Virus record (IMG/VR): IMGVR_UViG_3300025141_000036
Span: 48,402 to 112,401 of that record
Length of the DNA: 64,000 bases
DNA from: a virus
Reading direction: 5' to 3' (one strand)
Shown: positions 1 through 8,424 of the stretch, in pieces
Numbering within the stretch: position 1 is the first letter of the stretch
Layout: every line of letters starts with the position of its first letter
Made by a program: the position numbers and the translations under genes
Notes under the pieces: model-generated
Told to the model about the DNA's origin: nothing
The model's input: the letters and a program-made list of their open reading frames with translations, nothing else
The model's database searches: none

Positions 1-928
1 CAATGGCCAAACCCCATCCGTGTCGGGATCTGCCTGGGGTGGCTGCATATTCTGAAGTTCCAGCTTTTATGTTTCTTATTTTAGTGGAAACTTGCCTGTC
101 GTAACTTCTGACTCCACTCGCAGTTCCTGCTATGGAAATTTGAAATCCGAAATGTGCATTGAATGCATCTTCTATCTGGTTCCAACTAGGGATTATGTCT
201 TTCACAACTATTGTTCCTTGATTAGTCACACCCAATAATTCTTGTGGAAATGAGCCATTATAAACTGGCTTATTGTGCCAACCGGAGACGTTGCCTACAT
301 AATATCTCTTCAGAGGCGCAGGAAACCCAGAGTGTCCCGTAGTTCTAACGGAATCGGATCCGTTTGGTGCATTCGGAATGTTTGAGAGATCCGGGGTCCC
401 TGAGTTGTAAAATTGCCCCATAGTTTCTTGATCCCAACTGTTTGCAAACGTTTGGAATAGACTATCCTTTTCTCTAAGGTTCAAAAATTTCTTAGAGAGG
501 CCCACTCTTTGCATTAAGACTATGGAATTTTTCTTTCCTTCTGAATGGTATCTAGCAGACCAGATTTCCCCTTCTTGAGGGCTCCTTCCAGCCTCTTGCA
601 TTACAAATCCAATTGGGTGCATATTTATTAATTTCTTTGTCATTTGAACATCGGGTTCACTAAAAGGATCGGGGAATTCTAAATCATCGTTGATATAACT
701 CCTCACTCTACTAAAGAAATACGCAGGCTCTTGAGGATTATTAGTAGCTGGGTTTCCATGAGCAGATCCTCGAAATGGATTACTGCTTTTTTCTCCAGAC
801 AAAACCACCACTTGAAATATCTTTGGTTCTTTTCTTTGATTATGTTTTACCACCGCATGTTGCAAGTTTTGGCGATGTAGGTTGATTTTTTCAACTGCAC
901 CCATAAGAATAGCAGGAACTTCTATCAT
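1..928 (-). CDS. Lysin-like protein with M15 (VanY-type) peptidase domain, partial
   Basis: The gene runs off the left edge, so only the first 309 residues are visible. It starts at the ATG at 928, after an AAGGGG ribosome site. Residues 1-165 form a domain shared with the next two genes (MIEVPA start, then NPATNNPQEP, PDPF, and EGEIW). The C-terminal part reads SGVRSYDRQ followed by SRHGWGLAI at the edge. This matches the SxHxxGxAxD zinc site of M15B D-Ala-D-Ala carboxypeptidases and L-Ala-D-Glu endopeptidases, so it should cut peptidoglycan peptides. A role as virion-associated or release lysin is inferred. The last zinc-site aspartate and the final HxxH motif would lie outside the window. 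Confidence 0.85.
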   Translation of the reverse strand, partial: MIEVPAILMGAVEKINLHRQNLQHAVVKHNQRKEPKIFQVVVLSGEKSSNPFRGSAHGNPATNNPQEPAYFFSRVRSYINDDLEFPDPFSEPDVQMTKKLINMHPIGFVMQEAGRSPQEGEIWSARYHSEGKKNSIVLMQRVGLSKKFLNLREKDSLFQTFANSWDQETMGQFYNSGTPDLSNIPNAPNGSDSVRTTGHSGFPAPLKRYYVGNVSGWHNKPVYNGSFPQELLGVTNQGTIVVKDIIPSWNQIEDAFNAHFGFQISIAGTASGVRSYDRQVSTKIRNIKAGTSEYAATPGRSRHGWGLAI

Positions 929-933
929 TTTCT

Positions 934-2265
934 TTACCCCTTGGCTAAATCACGTATTGCTATAGCACGTGGGCTTTTATCGATTGCAGCCCTGACTTGA
1001 TTAATGGCATTCATTGATCTGTCGGCGTCTGCTTTATTTACAGCCCCTTGCTTGTTAACACCAACACCACCATAATATTTAACATAAGCAGGGATCCACT
1101 TTCCTTTTCTATATGCCCCTTTTTGTAATCTTATTGATGCAAACTCATAAGCCAAATCGTTTCCGGCTGACTTTGGGCTTACGCTGTCTCCAAATAAATA
1201 GCGGCCGAGTGTTTTTCTCTTCATCGAAACCAAGTAAATGCCTAAAGCATTTTGATTTAATTTATTAAATTGATCACCTGTGTTCAAACCCTGGATTCTA
1301 CTGACAGCACTTTTGAAAGTTTTGGGAATTATCTGGTAGCCTCCGGTGGCAAAAAGACGTCCATTTCCTGCTGTTATGACTTTTGCGCCTTTTGATTGTC
1401 CAGCTCTGACTTGAGCAATTGACCATTGTGATAATGGTCCCCAGCCAGTTCCAATGTAATTAGTGTTGCCTATATAACCAGGCTTTCCATATCGGGAATA
1501 GTAATTAAAAGCATCGTACTGTTCACCATTAAAGTGTTTGGTTGCACAACCTTCTCTAGAGCACTCGTGTTGTCTTATGTTGTTTAACAGTGGTTCAAAG
1601 ATCCCCATACCTGCTAGTTCTTTTAATTGAGCCCACGTGAAGTTTAAACGACCTTTGATTTTTGTCCCTTGAGAGACTCTTACATTTACAACTGGTTCTG
1701 TGATCTCACCATTGGGCCCTACTTGTGCAACATCGCCGATGATGACAGGGCTATGCCTGAGATTTTCCCAAACATTTGCTGCTTGTTGGTATAAACTATC
1801 CTTCTCTTTAAGATTTAAGAACCCTTTATCTACCCCCACTCTATTAATAAGAATTATCCCTTTTCTATCTTTTGTTAAATAACGACAAGTCCAGATATCC
1901 CCTTCTTTGGGGACAAGGCCCGTTGATTTCTCCAAGACACCGATCGGGTGCATATTAGCCAACTTCTTTGTCATCTTCACATCTGGTTCTTTAAACGGAT
2001 CCGGCGTGGTTAATTCATCTATATCTTTTCTTCTTATTCTCGCGAAATAATATGAAGGCTCTTGAGGGTTATTAGTAGCGAGATTACCATGGGCAGTGCC
2101 TACGTGAGGGTTATTAGAATTAGTTTCACCGCCTGATAAAACCACCGCTTCGAAGATTTCAGGTAACACATTAGAGAATGTTTTACTTATAAAACCGAAT
2201 TCTCTTTCTCTTTTGAGAGAAATGCGATTTAAAGCAGTCATAATGTTGGCGGGGACATCTATCAT
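934..2265 (-). CDS. Lysin-like protein, shared N-domain plus lysozyme-like C-domain
   Basis: 443 residues. Residues 1-170 match the shared N-terminal domain of the flanking genes (MIDVPA, NLATNNPQEP, PDPF, EGDIW). A middle linker leads to a C-terminal region with E/Y/N-rich motifs (FNYYSRYGKPG, ATGGYQIIPKTFKSAV). The G-x-YQIIP-x-TF pattern resembles the core of phage muramidases of the lysozyme superfamily, where A/G-GRYQFIP is typical, so cleavage of the glycan backbone is likely. It is separated by 5 bases from the peptidase gene downstream and overlaps the upstream paralog by 4 bases (ATGA). Six cysteine-poor turns near residue 235 (C-x4-C-x-x-x) may stabilise a loop. The catalytic glutamate cannot be assigned with certainty. 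Confidence 0.8.
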   Translation of the reverse strand: MIDVPANIMTALNRISLKREREFGFISKTFSNVLPEIFEAVVLSGGETNSNNPHVGTAHGNLATNNPQEPSYYFARIRRKDIDELTTPDPFKEPDVKMTKKLANMHPIGVLEKSTGLVPKEGDIWTCRYLTKDRKGIILINRVGVDKGFLNLKEKDSLYQQAANVWENLRHSPVIIGDVAQVGPNGEITEPVVNVRVSQGTKIKGRLNFTWAQLKELAGMGIFEPLLNNIRQHECSREGCATKHFNGEQYDAFNYYSRYGKPGYIGNTNYIGTGWGPLSQWSIAQVRAGQSKGAKVITAGNGRLFATGGYQIIPKTFKSAVSRIQGLNTGDQFNKLNQNALGIYLVSMKRKTLGRYLFGDSVSPKSAGNDLAYEFASIRLQKGAYRKGKWIPAYVKYYGGVGVNKQGAVNKADADRSMNAINQVRAAIDKSPRAIAIRDLAKG

Positions 2266-3509
2266 GATGGAAAAACCCTATCGACTGCGTCTGCTCTTTT
2301 TTTGCGGTGGCTTGGATCATGACTATTATTAACATAATCAGCTAAAGATTCGTTTGGAGTTCTTTTACCGTTTGAAGAGTGCTTATCTACACCCCCAGAG
2401 CCTGCTGAGTTTCTGATTCCTGCTATTATTGCAAGATTTCTATTAGTTTTAGGCCAACCATAGCCTGCTAGTTGTGCTTCGGATGTATCTGCATATTTTC
2501 TTTTCCATACCGCTCTCTGTATGTCTCTGGTTTTGGGGTGTTGAACAAAACTTTCCCAACCTTTTCTCCACCAAGGGTGTTTATAATAACAAGGGTTTCC
2601 TTTTGACTTCTTTGTACAAGTCTTGTTGAAAGCCTTAAGTGCGGAAGAAGATTTGCCGAACCAAGTTACAATGATCTCCTCCCCTAGCAGCTCAACTGCT
2701 TTATCCACTAGCGGATTCAAAGTTTCTCGCTGCCAGTGGGCTATACCTATAATGCCTCTACCATCTACAGGGCAAACCTCATCATACCGTTTTCCCCATT
2801 TACACTTTTTGTCTCCTTTTATACCAGCGTCCAGTGCAATAATAGATTCTAAAGTAATAATCCACCAGTCTGGAGTGTATTGTCCCGGGGCCGTCGGCTT
2901 TGATTGGTAATAGACAACATTAGGGTTTGTGGGACCTTTATTTTTTGGGGCTTGATATTGTTGCTGGGGCTGTTGATAACCTGAACCTATCAATTGTGGT
3001 TGATTGCTGGACCATTCTGCTGCGGATGTTTGATACATGCTGTCTTTTGTGGTCAAAGATAAAAACCCCTTATCAACATCTACTCTGTTAATCAAAAGAA
3101 TAGTGGCCTTATCGGGCCCCAGAAACCTACAACTCCATATATCTCCCTCCTTGGGGATTACATTCGCTTTATTATTCAATAAAACTCCCAGAGTGTGCAT
3201 CACAGCTAGCTGTTGTGCCATTTGTTTGTTGGATTCTAGGAACGGGTCTGGTTTATTTTCTTGTAATGCTGCCACCTTGCGACACCTAACAAAATGATAG
3301 TTTTGTTCCTGGGGATTATTATTCGCGGGATTACCATAGGCAGTGCCGATATTAACATTATTGCTTTTAAAACTAGCAGCAACCACAACAGCATTAAAAA
3401 TTTCCCCTTCTTTGTTGTAATAATCTCTGGCTATCGTTTCGAAACTTTGTTCATTAGTCAAAGAGATTCTATCTAGCATCGAATGGATTGAAGCTGGAAC
3501 CTCGATCAT
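2262..3509 (-). CDS. Lysin-like protein, shared N-domain plus unassigned C-domain
   Basis: 415 residues. The first 165 residues are the third copy of the shared domain (MIEVPA, NPANNNPQEQ, PDPF, EGDIWSC). A Q/P-rich linker near residues 190-205 separates it from a C-terminal domain starting at TPDWWIITLESIIALD. That domain has GIIGIAHWQRETL, several cysteines and a late GWPKTNRNLAIIAGI segment. The layout (glutamate in the first helix, GIIGIAHW turn, aromatic-rich helices) suggests a lysozyme- or chitosanase-like hydrolase, but no family is recognised. It overlaps both neighbours by 4 bases, so the three paralogs are translated together. Confidence 0.75.
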   Translation of the reverse strand: MIEVPASIHSMLDRISLTNEQSFETIARDYYNKEGEIFNAVVVAASFKSNNVNIGTAYGNPANNNPQEQNYHFVRCRKVAALQENKPDPFLESNKQMAQQLAVMHTLGVLLNNKANVIPKEGDIWSCRFLGPDKATILLINRVDVDKGFLSLTTKDSMYQTSAAEWSSNQPQLIGSGYQQPQQQYQAPKNKGPTNPNVVYYQSKPTAPGQYTPDWWIITLESIIALDAGIKGDKKCKWGKRYDEVCPVDGRGIIGIAHWQRETLNPLVDKAVELLGEEIIVTWFGKSSSALKAFNKTCTKKSKGNPCYYKHPWWRKGWESFVQHPKTRDIQRAVWKRKYADTSEAQLAGYGWPKTNRNLAIIAGIRNSAGSGGVDKHSSNGKRTPNESLADYVNNSHDPSHRKKRADAVDRVFPS

Positions 3510-3796
3510 TTTTCATCTTCCTCTGATTTTTGAATTTGGTCGAAAATTTGTGCGAAATCTTTTTCCGATAGCTCATCTGATGATTCTTGCTTGGTCATTA
3601 GGCCACAAAGCTTAACCAATTGTTCGTTCGACCGCTGTAATGTTTCTACATATTTTGCTAGTGTCATTCCAATAGTTTGATGTCTTGCGTCGTCAACAGC
3701 AAGCCACTTAATGGCATCATCGAGCAATTCTCTCGTTATTTCCCTATCATCTTCAAGGTTTTTAATAGCTTTTTCAATGTGTTTTTTACTTTTCAT
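3506..3796 (-). CDS. Small helical conserved phage protein
   Basis: 96 residues, strongly charged and predicted all helical (KNLEDDREITRELLDDAIKWL, then YVETLQRSNEQLVKLCGLM). No enzyme motif is visible. Similar helical proteins with the LQRSNEQLVK segment occur beside gp55-like sigma factors in marine T4-like phages as far as I recall, which would fit a baseplate- or transcription-related accessory role, but this is memory and inference. It overlaps the third lysin gene by 4 bases and follows the sigma gene by 19 bases. Confidence 0.75.
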   Translation of the reverse strand: MKSKKHIEKAIKNLEDDREITRELLDDAIKWLAVDDARHQTIGMTLAKYVETLQRSNEQLVKLCGLMTKQESSDELSEKDFAQIFDQIQKSEEDEK

Positions 3797-3815
3797 ATAA
3801 ATAATTAGATTTTAT

Positions 3816-4508
3816 TCAAATTTTCCCGTCATCCCAGTCTTTTTTAAAGTCCTTATATCTACTTCTCATTTTATTAAGATGTGTCACAACCTGTTTAGTG
3901 TTCATCCCAGTAAGCTCCCGTAAATAAAGATAGATGGCTTTTTTATTGAAAATTTCAATGTCGTCTACTGACGATAAAATTATTTTTACCGCTTCGTAAA
4001 CTTTTTTCTCACCTTCTTTTTCGTAATCAACCTCCCAGGAATTAATCTCACCCCATAGGTTTTCCCAAAACTCTTTTGTCGATCTTTCTTGATAATAATG
4101 ATCTCCGGGATCAACAAAAGAAGTCTCCAGTTCTAATTCTGCATTTTCATATGGTACTTCTCTTTGGAGTCTTTTTGTGTTCTTTTTTACTTTATGTATA
4201 AACCAATTTTTAGTTATCACACTAAAATAAGAAAAAGCCTTTGATCCACGATTTGGATCATATTTGTCTAAAATGGTGGTGAGCCAAACTTTGCACTCCA
4301 TCCTAAGTTCATCAATGTTTGGCAAGTTTGTAAACTTATAGGAAAATACAATCTTATCAACCATCTGATTAAACGCTGGTTGTATCCATTTTATGTATAG
4401 CTGTTCTTTTTCTGCATGATCATCGCTGTTGCAAAAATCAAGAATTGCCTGTTCGTGTTCCTGCGTAAAATACATTTTGCTCTTTGCTTTCTTCTTCACT
4501 TTTCTCAT
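3816..4508 (-). CDS. T4 gp55-like sigma factor for late transcription
   Basis: 230 residues. The central segment (DPNRGSKAFSYFSVITKNWFIHKVKK, positions about 84-110) is the sigma region 2 signature of phage late sigma factors: a D-P-x-R-G turn, then an aromatic-rich helix contacting the -10 element and core polymerase. Sigma factors of this group direct host RNA polymerase to late promoters together with a sliding clamp. The N-terminus is basic (RKVKKKAKSK), and the C-terminal 60 residues form charged helices ending KDFKKDWDDG. It overlaps the membrane-protein gene upstream by 71 bases. A partner clamp or gp33-like coactivator is not seen in this window. Confidence 0.85.
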   Translation of the reverse strand: MRKVKKKAKSKMYFTQEHEQAILDFCNSDDHAEKEQLYIKWIQPAFNQMVDKIVFSYKFTNLPNIDELRMECKVWLTTILDKYDPNRGSKAFSYFSVITKNWFIHKVKKNTKRLQREVPYENAELELETSFVDPGDHYYQERSTKEFWENLWGEINSWEVDYEKEGEKKVYEAVKIILSSVDDIEIFNKKAIYLYLRELTGMNTKQVVTHLNKMRSRYKDFKKDWDDGKI

Positions 4509-4824
4509 TTATCTCCTCCATTTCTAAAACATCTAGGGGTTCGGTTATATCTACAATGTCACCATATTCATCATCCATTAGGGCAATAAGCGCCCTAGTG
4601 TGTTCTAGTAGGTGCTGTAGGGTCTCATCTCCATAAAAGGTGTCTAGAGAGTAAACTTTTTTTAAGTGGTTTTTGTAGGCGGCCAAAAGTTCTATCAAAT
4701 CACCTAAGTTCTGTGAAACATAAGACAATCTTTGTGACTGCTCTCTTGCAAACCAGATCAAAAAACAATTAAGGGTAAAAGACACACAAAGTGCTAACCC
4801 TAGCCATATTTCAATTGTCATCAT
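4438..4824 (-). CDS. Single-pass membrane protein with helical cytoplasmic domain
   Basis: 128 residues. Residues 3-25 form one hydrophobic membrane segment (IEIWLGLALCVSFTLNCFLIW), followed by a helical region with the motif YSLDTFYGDETLQHLLEHT, then an acidic tail. The YSLDTFYGDETL segment looks like a widely conserved phage family of unknown function. The 3' end reads through the first 71 bases of the sigma gene in another frame, an unusually long overlap that suggests translational coupling. It overlaps the zinc-ribbon gene by 14 bases. Confidence 0.8.
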   Translation of the reverse strand: MMTIEIWLGLALCVSFTLNCFLIWFAREQSQRLSYVSQNLGDLIELLAAYKNHLKKVYSLDTFYGDETLQHLLEHTRALIALMDDEYGDIVDITEPLDVLEMEEINEKSEEESKEQNVFYAGTRTGNS

Positions 4825-5071
4825 AATAATTCTCTCTTACGTTACGTTTCATATCTTCTAGGAGGGCTCTGTTGTCCTCTATAGCCGCTTTTGTTGCGTC
4901 CCCTACCTTACCACTCCTTGGTTTACCAGAACTCTTGAGAAAAGGCATTTGCGGCACTCTATGAGGGTCTTCGGATGAGCAATGAATACATTTGTCTATT
5001 TCCTCTGACATCCCATGGTATACCTCAAAGCACTCTTCGCAAGAGTTACATTTGTAAACATACTTTGGCAT
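4811..5071 (-). CDS. FmdB-like zinc-ribbon protein
   Basis: 86 residues. The N-terminus MPKYVYKCNSCEECFEVYHG with CxxC at residues 8-11 and a second pair at C28/C31 forms a zinc ribbon of the FmdB family (putative regulatory proteins, Pfam CxxC_CXXC_SSSS type). The remainder is charged and helical (AIEDNRALLEDMKRNV). Zinc binding is well supported, while the function is unknown. Phage copies commonly sit in small-gene clusters near sigma factors. It shares a single base with the following start (TAATG-like junction at 5071). Confidence 0.85.
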   Translation of the reverse strand: MPKYVYKCNSCEECFEVYHGMSEEIDKCIHCSSEDPHRVPQMPFLKSSGKPRSGKVGDATKAAIEDNRALLEDMKRNVRENYYDDN

Positions 5072-5274
5072 TATTGAACGCTCGTTTCGATTGTTCCACC
5101 TTCTGGTGACGGGGCTTGCACCACTGGAGGGTTTATAACCACCAGTTGGTCAGAATCATCGATTTGTATTTCAAAACCAGTTAAGGTTGGGACGATGTCT
5201 GTTTGTTCCATTAGTGATTTCTGAAGCGCCATCATAATGGCACCTACTGCTTGATTAGATAATTTATAGTTCAT
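5071..5274 (-). CDS. Small conserved hypothetical protein
   Basis: 67 residues. It has an amphipathic N-terminal helix (LSNQAVGAIMMALQKSLM), a short beta-rich centre (TLTGFEIQIDDSDQLVVINPP) and a flexible proline-rich tail. No motif identifies a function. It overlaps the end of the epimerase gene upstream by 11 bases and abuts the zinc-ribbon gene, so it appears to be the first of the small genes co-transcribed after the sugar operon. Confidence 0.75.
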   Translation of the reverse strand: MNYKLSNQAVGAIMMALQKSLMEQTDIVPTLTGFEIQIDDSDQLVVINPPVVQAPSPEGGTIETSVQ

Positions 5275-6112
5275 TTATAATCTCCTTAATATAATCTTCT
5301 AACTTGTATTTAGGCTCCCAGCCTAAAATTTTCTGTGTGTTTTTAATATCTGCCTTTGTTTCTTGGGCTTCTCCTCTTCTTTTTGGAAGAGTAACTTTTT
5401 CACTTTCGAATAGATCTACAATCTCATTGATTGAATAATTAATTCCCGTTCCAAAATTAAAAATCTCTCCTTGCCAAACAGCTTCGGCTAGTTGAATTAA
5501 CCCATCACATATATCGGATACGTGTGTAAAATCTCTTCTCTGTTTTCCATCTCCAACTACCGTTAGGGGTAATCCTTTGGATTTCAACTCTTCAAATTTC
5601 GCTATAATTGGGGTGAACTCTCCAATAAGTGGATTTCGTGGACCGTAAACATTAAAAAATCGAGCGGTCACTGTTGAAACCCCAAACACTTTTGAATACA
5701 TTTCACACATCTCTTCACCTAATTTTTTACTAAAGGTATATGGGTTTTTTAGCTTACCCCCGTAACATGATGACGATCCAGCGTAAACCACTTTACAATC
5801 TCTGGTTCTTGCATAATCGCAAACAACTGATGTACCTAAAACATTACTTTTTTGCCACAAATGAGGATTTTGAAAACTAGGCTGGATTCTGGCCTCTGCT
5901 GCTAAATGGAAGATAACGTCTACATCTTCGCAAAACACGGATGATAGTAGACCAATGTCATCATAATAATATTCTTTCACAGAATCATTCTTCCACAAAT
6001 AACTTCCAGATGACATATCGTCAATAACATAGACAGTCCAGCCTTTTTCGACTAAGCGATCAACCAAGTTGCTTCCCACGAAGCCTAAGCCACCAGTAAC
6101 TAATGCTCTCAT
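5264..6112 (-). CDS. NAD-dependent sugar-nucleotide epimerase/dehydratase
   Basis: 282 residues from the ATG at 6112 (MRALVTGGLGFVGSN). An upstream in-frame extension lies inside the preceding gene and is rejected. The Rossmann GxxGxxG lies at residues 7-13, the acidic NAD-ribose residue at VIDDMSS, and the extended short-chain dehydrogenase catalytic Y-x-x-x-K at YTFSKK, with an active-site serine run just before (GSSSCYGG). PRRRDFTHV-type sequence (RRDFTHVSDIC) and the LGWEPKYKLEDYI end are typical of UDP-glucose 4-epimerase-like enzymes. Its exact substrate cannot be read. It starts inside the stop of the sugar dehydrogenase (ATGA), so the pair may act in sequence on one UDP-sugar. Confidence 0.9.
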   Translation of the reverse strand: MRALVTGGLGFVGSNLVDRLVEKGWTVYVIDDMSSGSYLWKNDSVKEYYYDDIGLLSSVFCEDVDVIFHLAAEARIQPSFQNPHLWQKSNVLGTSVVCDYARTRDCKVVYAGSSSCYGGKLKNPYTFSKKLGEEMCEMYSKVFGVSTVTARFFNVYGPRNPLIGEFTPIIAKFEELKSKGLPLTVVGDGKQRRDFTHVSDICDGLIQLAEAVWQGEIFNFGTGINYSINEIVDLFESEKVTLPKRRGEAQETKADIKNTQKILGWEPKYKLEDYIKEIINEL

Positions 6113-6960
6113 TTGTCCCCCTCGTCTTTCGACACAGCACCTTCGATTTTCAACCAATCATGGTTCTCTCTAACTTCAATATTCTTTTTCCATGCAGCCT
6201 CCATGACTGCCGGATCAACCCCCAATTCTTTTGCTTTAACGATCATAGCGTTGATATCCTTTGGGAAACATTTTCCCCCAAATCCCGGAGAACCATCATG
6301 GCCCGGAACATCGATGTGTGAATTACCTATACGTCCATCTGTTATAAATCCTTCAATTGCTTGATCCCAATTGGCCCCTGCAGCGTCACAAATTTGCTTC
6401 ATTTCATTCATAAACGAGATCTTCGTGGAGAAGAAACAATTAGCCATGTATTTAATCAACTCGGCGGTTTCAAAATCAGTTTTGATGATCTTAGTATAAG
6501 GAAACCGTAATCGATATAATTTTTCGACCTCTGTGGTATAAAGGATATTCCCTCCTAACACAATTCTAGAGGTGTTTATAAAATCTAATTTTGCTCGCCT
6601 TTCTGTCAAAAACTCAGGATTGAAAACGAATGCCATCTGAGGAAACTTTTCGCTAAGTTCTTGGCTTGTTCCCGGAACAATTGTTGATTTTAAAACAAAT
6701 ATATTATCGCGGTAATCTATCCCCAGATCATCAATCGATTTTAGGACTCCTTCAATTATTGAAAGATCACATTTTCCATCTTTATTCATAGGAGTTGGAA
6801 GAGACAAAAAAATAATTTTTGCTTCCTCGAGCATTTCTTTTAGTGTGCTTATTGATCGATTTGGGTCCTTATCATAGATTAATATATCATCGGTGTGCAA
6901 AACAAACCCATGAACGATAGCTGACCCTACAAATCCATTCCCAATAATTCCAATTTTCAT
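6109..6960 (-). CDS. UDP-sugar 6-dehydrogenase, compact phage form
   Basis: 283 residues. The N-terminal Rossmann motif is GIIGNGFVGSA. STIVPGTS and FNPEFLTER are hallmark UDP-glucose/GDP-mannose dehydrogenase segments, and the catalytic cysteine sits in GFGGKCFPKD near residue 240. The enzyme family oxidises the C6 alcohol of a nucleotide sugar to a uronic acid with two NAD. Cellular members are about 390-450 residues. This one ends shortly after the catalytic cysteine and lacks most of the C-terminal UDP-binding domain, a trimming seen in some phage versions. It forms an ATGA junction with the epimerase. Confidence 0.9.
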   Translation of the reverse strand: MKIGIIGNGFVGSAIVHGFVLHTDDILIYDKDPNRSISTLKEMLEEAKIIFLSLPTPMNKDGKCDLSIIEGVLKSIDDLGIDYRDNIFVLKSTIVPGTSQELSEKFPQMAFVFNPEFLTERRAKLDFINTSRIVLGGNILYTTEVEKLYRLRFPYTKIIKTDFETAELIKYMANCFFSTKISFMNEMKQICDAAGANWDQAIEGFITDGRIGNSHIDVPGHDGSPGFGGKCFPKDINAMIVKAKELGVDPAVMEAAWKKNIEVRENHDWLKIEGAVSKDEGDK

Positions 6961-6979
6961 ATTTCACCTCTGGTTAAAA

Positions 6980-7750
6980 TCATGAATGTACTCCTCTTTT
7001 GCTCGGGTCAATATTATATTTCTTAAAAATAATTTCCAACTCATTCTTATAAATGTCCATAGCCCACATTGATGGGAGCCCATAAGATCCCCCGTGAAGG
7101 GCTGTGGATATATAAGGAAAAACACTTGAATCATGATGCAGTCTTCCTCTTTTCGGCTCCTCATTAAAGATATAACAACCTGTTATCCCAAGGGCCAAAC
7201 ATGCATAAGTGCCCAGTCGTTCTGCCTCGAGAATGTTCTTTGGTTTGTAAGAATTCATCAATTGCTGAAGTCTTTTTCTTTTCCAAAGAGTTGTTTGGCA
7301 AGAAAAAATATATGGATGTGAGTAGGTTCCAGCTGGCTCTCCTCCGGTTTGAGGGATCTCATATATATTTAAGTCATTATGAATTTTCTTGCCGCCCTCT
7401 ACTCCTGATTTCATAAATCTTAGAAAGTCATAATTTGAATCGATTAAAAAATTATTTAAATTCTCTATATTTTCCTTCTTAACGTCACCATATAAAAGAT
7501 GGTCTTCGTGGGAATAGATTATATTATCCTCTTCAATGTGATCTAATGATTCCACCAGCCTTTTGTAAAATGGGTCGTCTTCTTTGTTATAAACCACATC
7601 GCAAAAATTAGGCTCATATTCTTCATTTTGATTTATAATGAGAGTGTGCTTTAAAAAGCCAGCATGTTGTTTAAATTGACCGTAATAGGCATCCCAAACA
7701 TCGTTGTATGTAGAATGAGTCCAAGTTGCAACTCTAAGATTTTTTATCAT
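6980..7750 (-). CDS. Unassigned protein of the sugar operon, possible glycosyltransferase
   Basis: 256 residues. It begins with a beta strand (IKNLRVATWTHSTYNDVWDAYYGQF) and has an acidic cluster IIYSHEDHLLYG near residue 80 that could be the metal-binding DxD-like site of a GT-A fold. A later region binds aromatics (GTYSHPYIFSCQTTLWKRKRL). A phage-encoded glycan-modifying role fits the neighbours, but no family is recognised. It overlaps the AroE-like gene by 4 bases and is followed by 19 bases of spacer with a GAGGTGAAATATG ribosome site for the dehydrogenase. Confidence 0.7.
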   Translation of the reverse strand: MIKNLRVATWTHSTYNDVWDAYYGQFKQHAGFLKHTLIINQNEEYEPNFCDVVYNKEDDPFYKRLVESLDHIEEDNIIYSHEDHLLYGDVKKENIENLNNFLIDSNYDFLRFMKSGVEGGKKIHNDLNIYEIPQTGGEPAGTYSHPYIFSCQTTLWKRKRLQQLMNSYKPKNILEAERLGTYACLALGITGCYIFNEEPKRGRLHHDSSVFPYISTALHGGSYGLPSMWAMDIYKNELEIIFKKYNIDPSKRGVHS

Positions 7751-8424
7751 ATTAAGATTTCCTCTAAATTTTTTTTCACATATTCCATGGGAAACTTAAT
7801 CCCCGTGTACATATGGAATTGTTTGGATGCTTGGAGTAAAGAAAGTTCTTTTCCTGTTTGAGTATTAATCAAGCAATCTATAAAACACACATTGGGGTTT
7901 ACAGTTATATTTTCAACAGGAGTGCAATTAAAAATAAGACCAGAATCAATATTTCCAATCTCTTCCCAGTTGTTCCTAGTTATTATTTTAACTTCATCGA
8001 ACAATTTTTTTGCCGAGAACTGTGCTGCTTTAGAAAAACCACCAGAACCTAATATATATATAATATCTCTGTGTTTTATTTTACTCAAAACAGTGTATGT
8101 CGAATAAGCGTCGGTGTTATATGCTGTCAATACTCCGTCATCATTTATGATTGTATTACAGGAACCAATCACCCCAACTTCTTCTGATATCTTATCAACA
8201 AAATTGATTGCACTTATTTTATAAGGCATTGTAACTCCGCAGCCCCTAATCCCGAACGCTTTAATTCCTTTTATGGCACTATTAAGTTCTGATTTTTTGA
8301 CAGAAAAAGATTTATAAATAAAATCACATCCCACTTTTTTGAACGCTGCGTTGTGAATAGAGCACCCAAAGTTTCCTGCCGATTCTGCTATTGATATGCA
8401 GACTTTAGTATTTTTATTTATCAT
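7747..8424 (-). CDS. Shikimate dehydrogenase-like protein
   Basis: 225 residues. Motifs of the AroE family are in order: G-C-G-V-T-M-P-Y-K with the catalytic lysine near residue 69, GSCNTI, AYNTDA (NTDG in cellular enzymes), then a Rossmann GSGGFSKAA for NADP. The enzyme reduces 3-dehydroshikimate. It is shorter than cellular AroE (about 270), mainly in the N- and C-terminal parts. In this location, between transketolase and sugar genes, a sugar-like or aminoshikimate-like substrate is possible. The NTDA for NTDG change is noted. Confidence 0.85.
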   Translation of the reverse strand: MINKNTKVCISIAESAGNFGCSIHNAAFKKVGCDFIYKSFSVKKSELNSAIKGIKAFGIRGCGVTMPYKISAINFVDKISEEVGVIGSCNTIINDDGVLTAYNTDAYSTYTVLSKIKHRDIIYILGSGGFSKAAQFSAKKLFDEVKIITRNNWEEIGNIDSGLIFNCTPVENITVNPNVCFIDCLINTQTGKELSLLQASKQFHMYTGIKFPMEYVKKNLEEILI

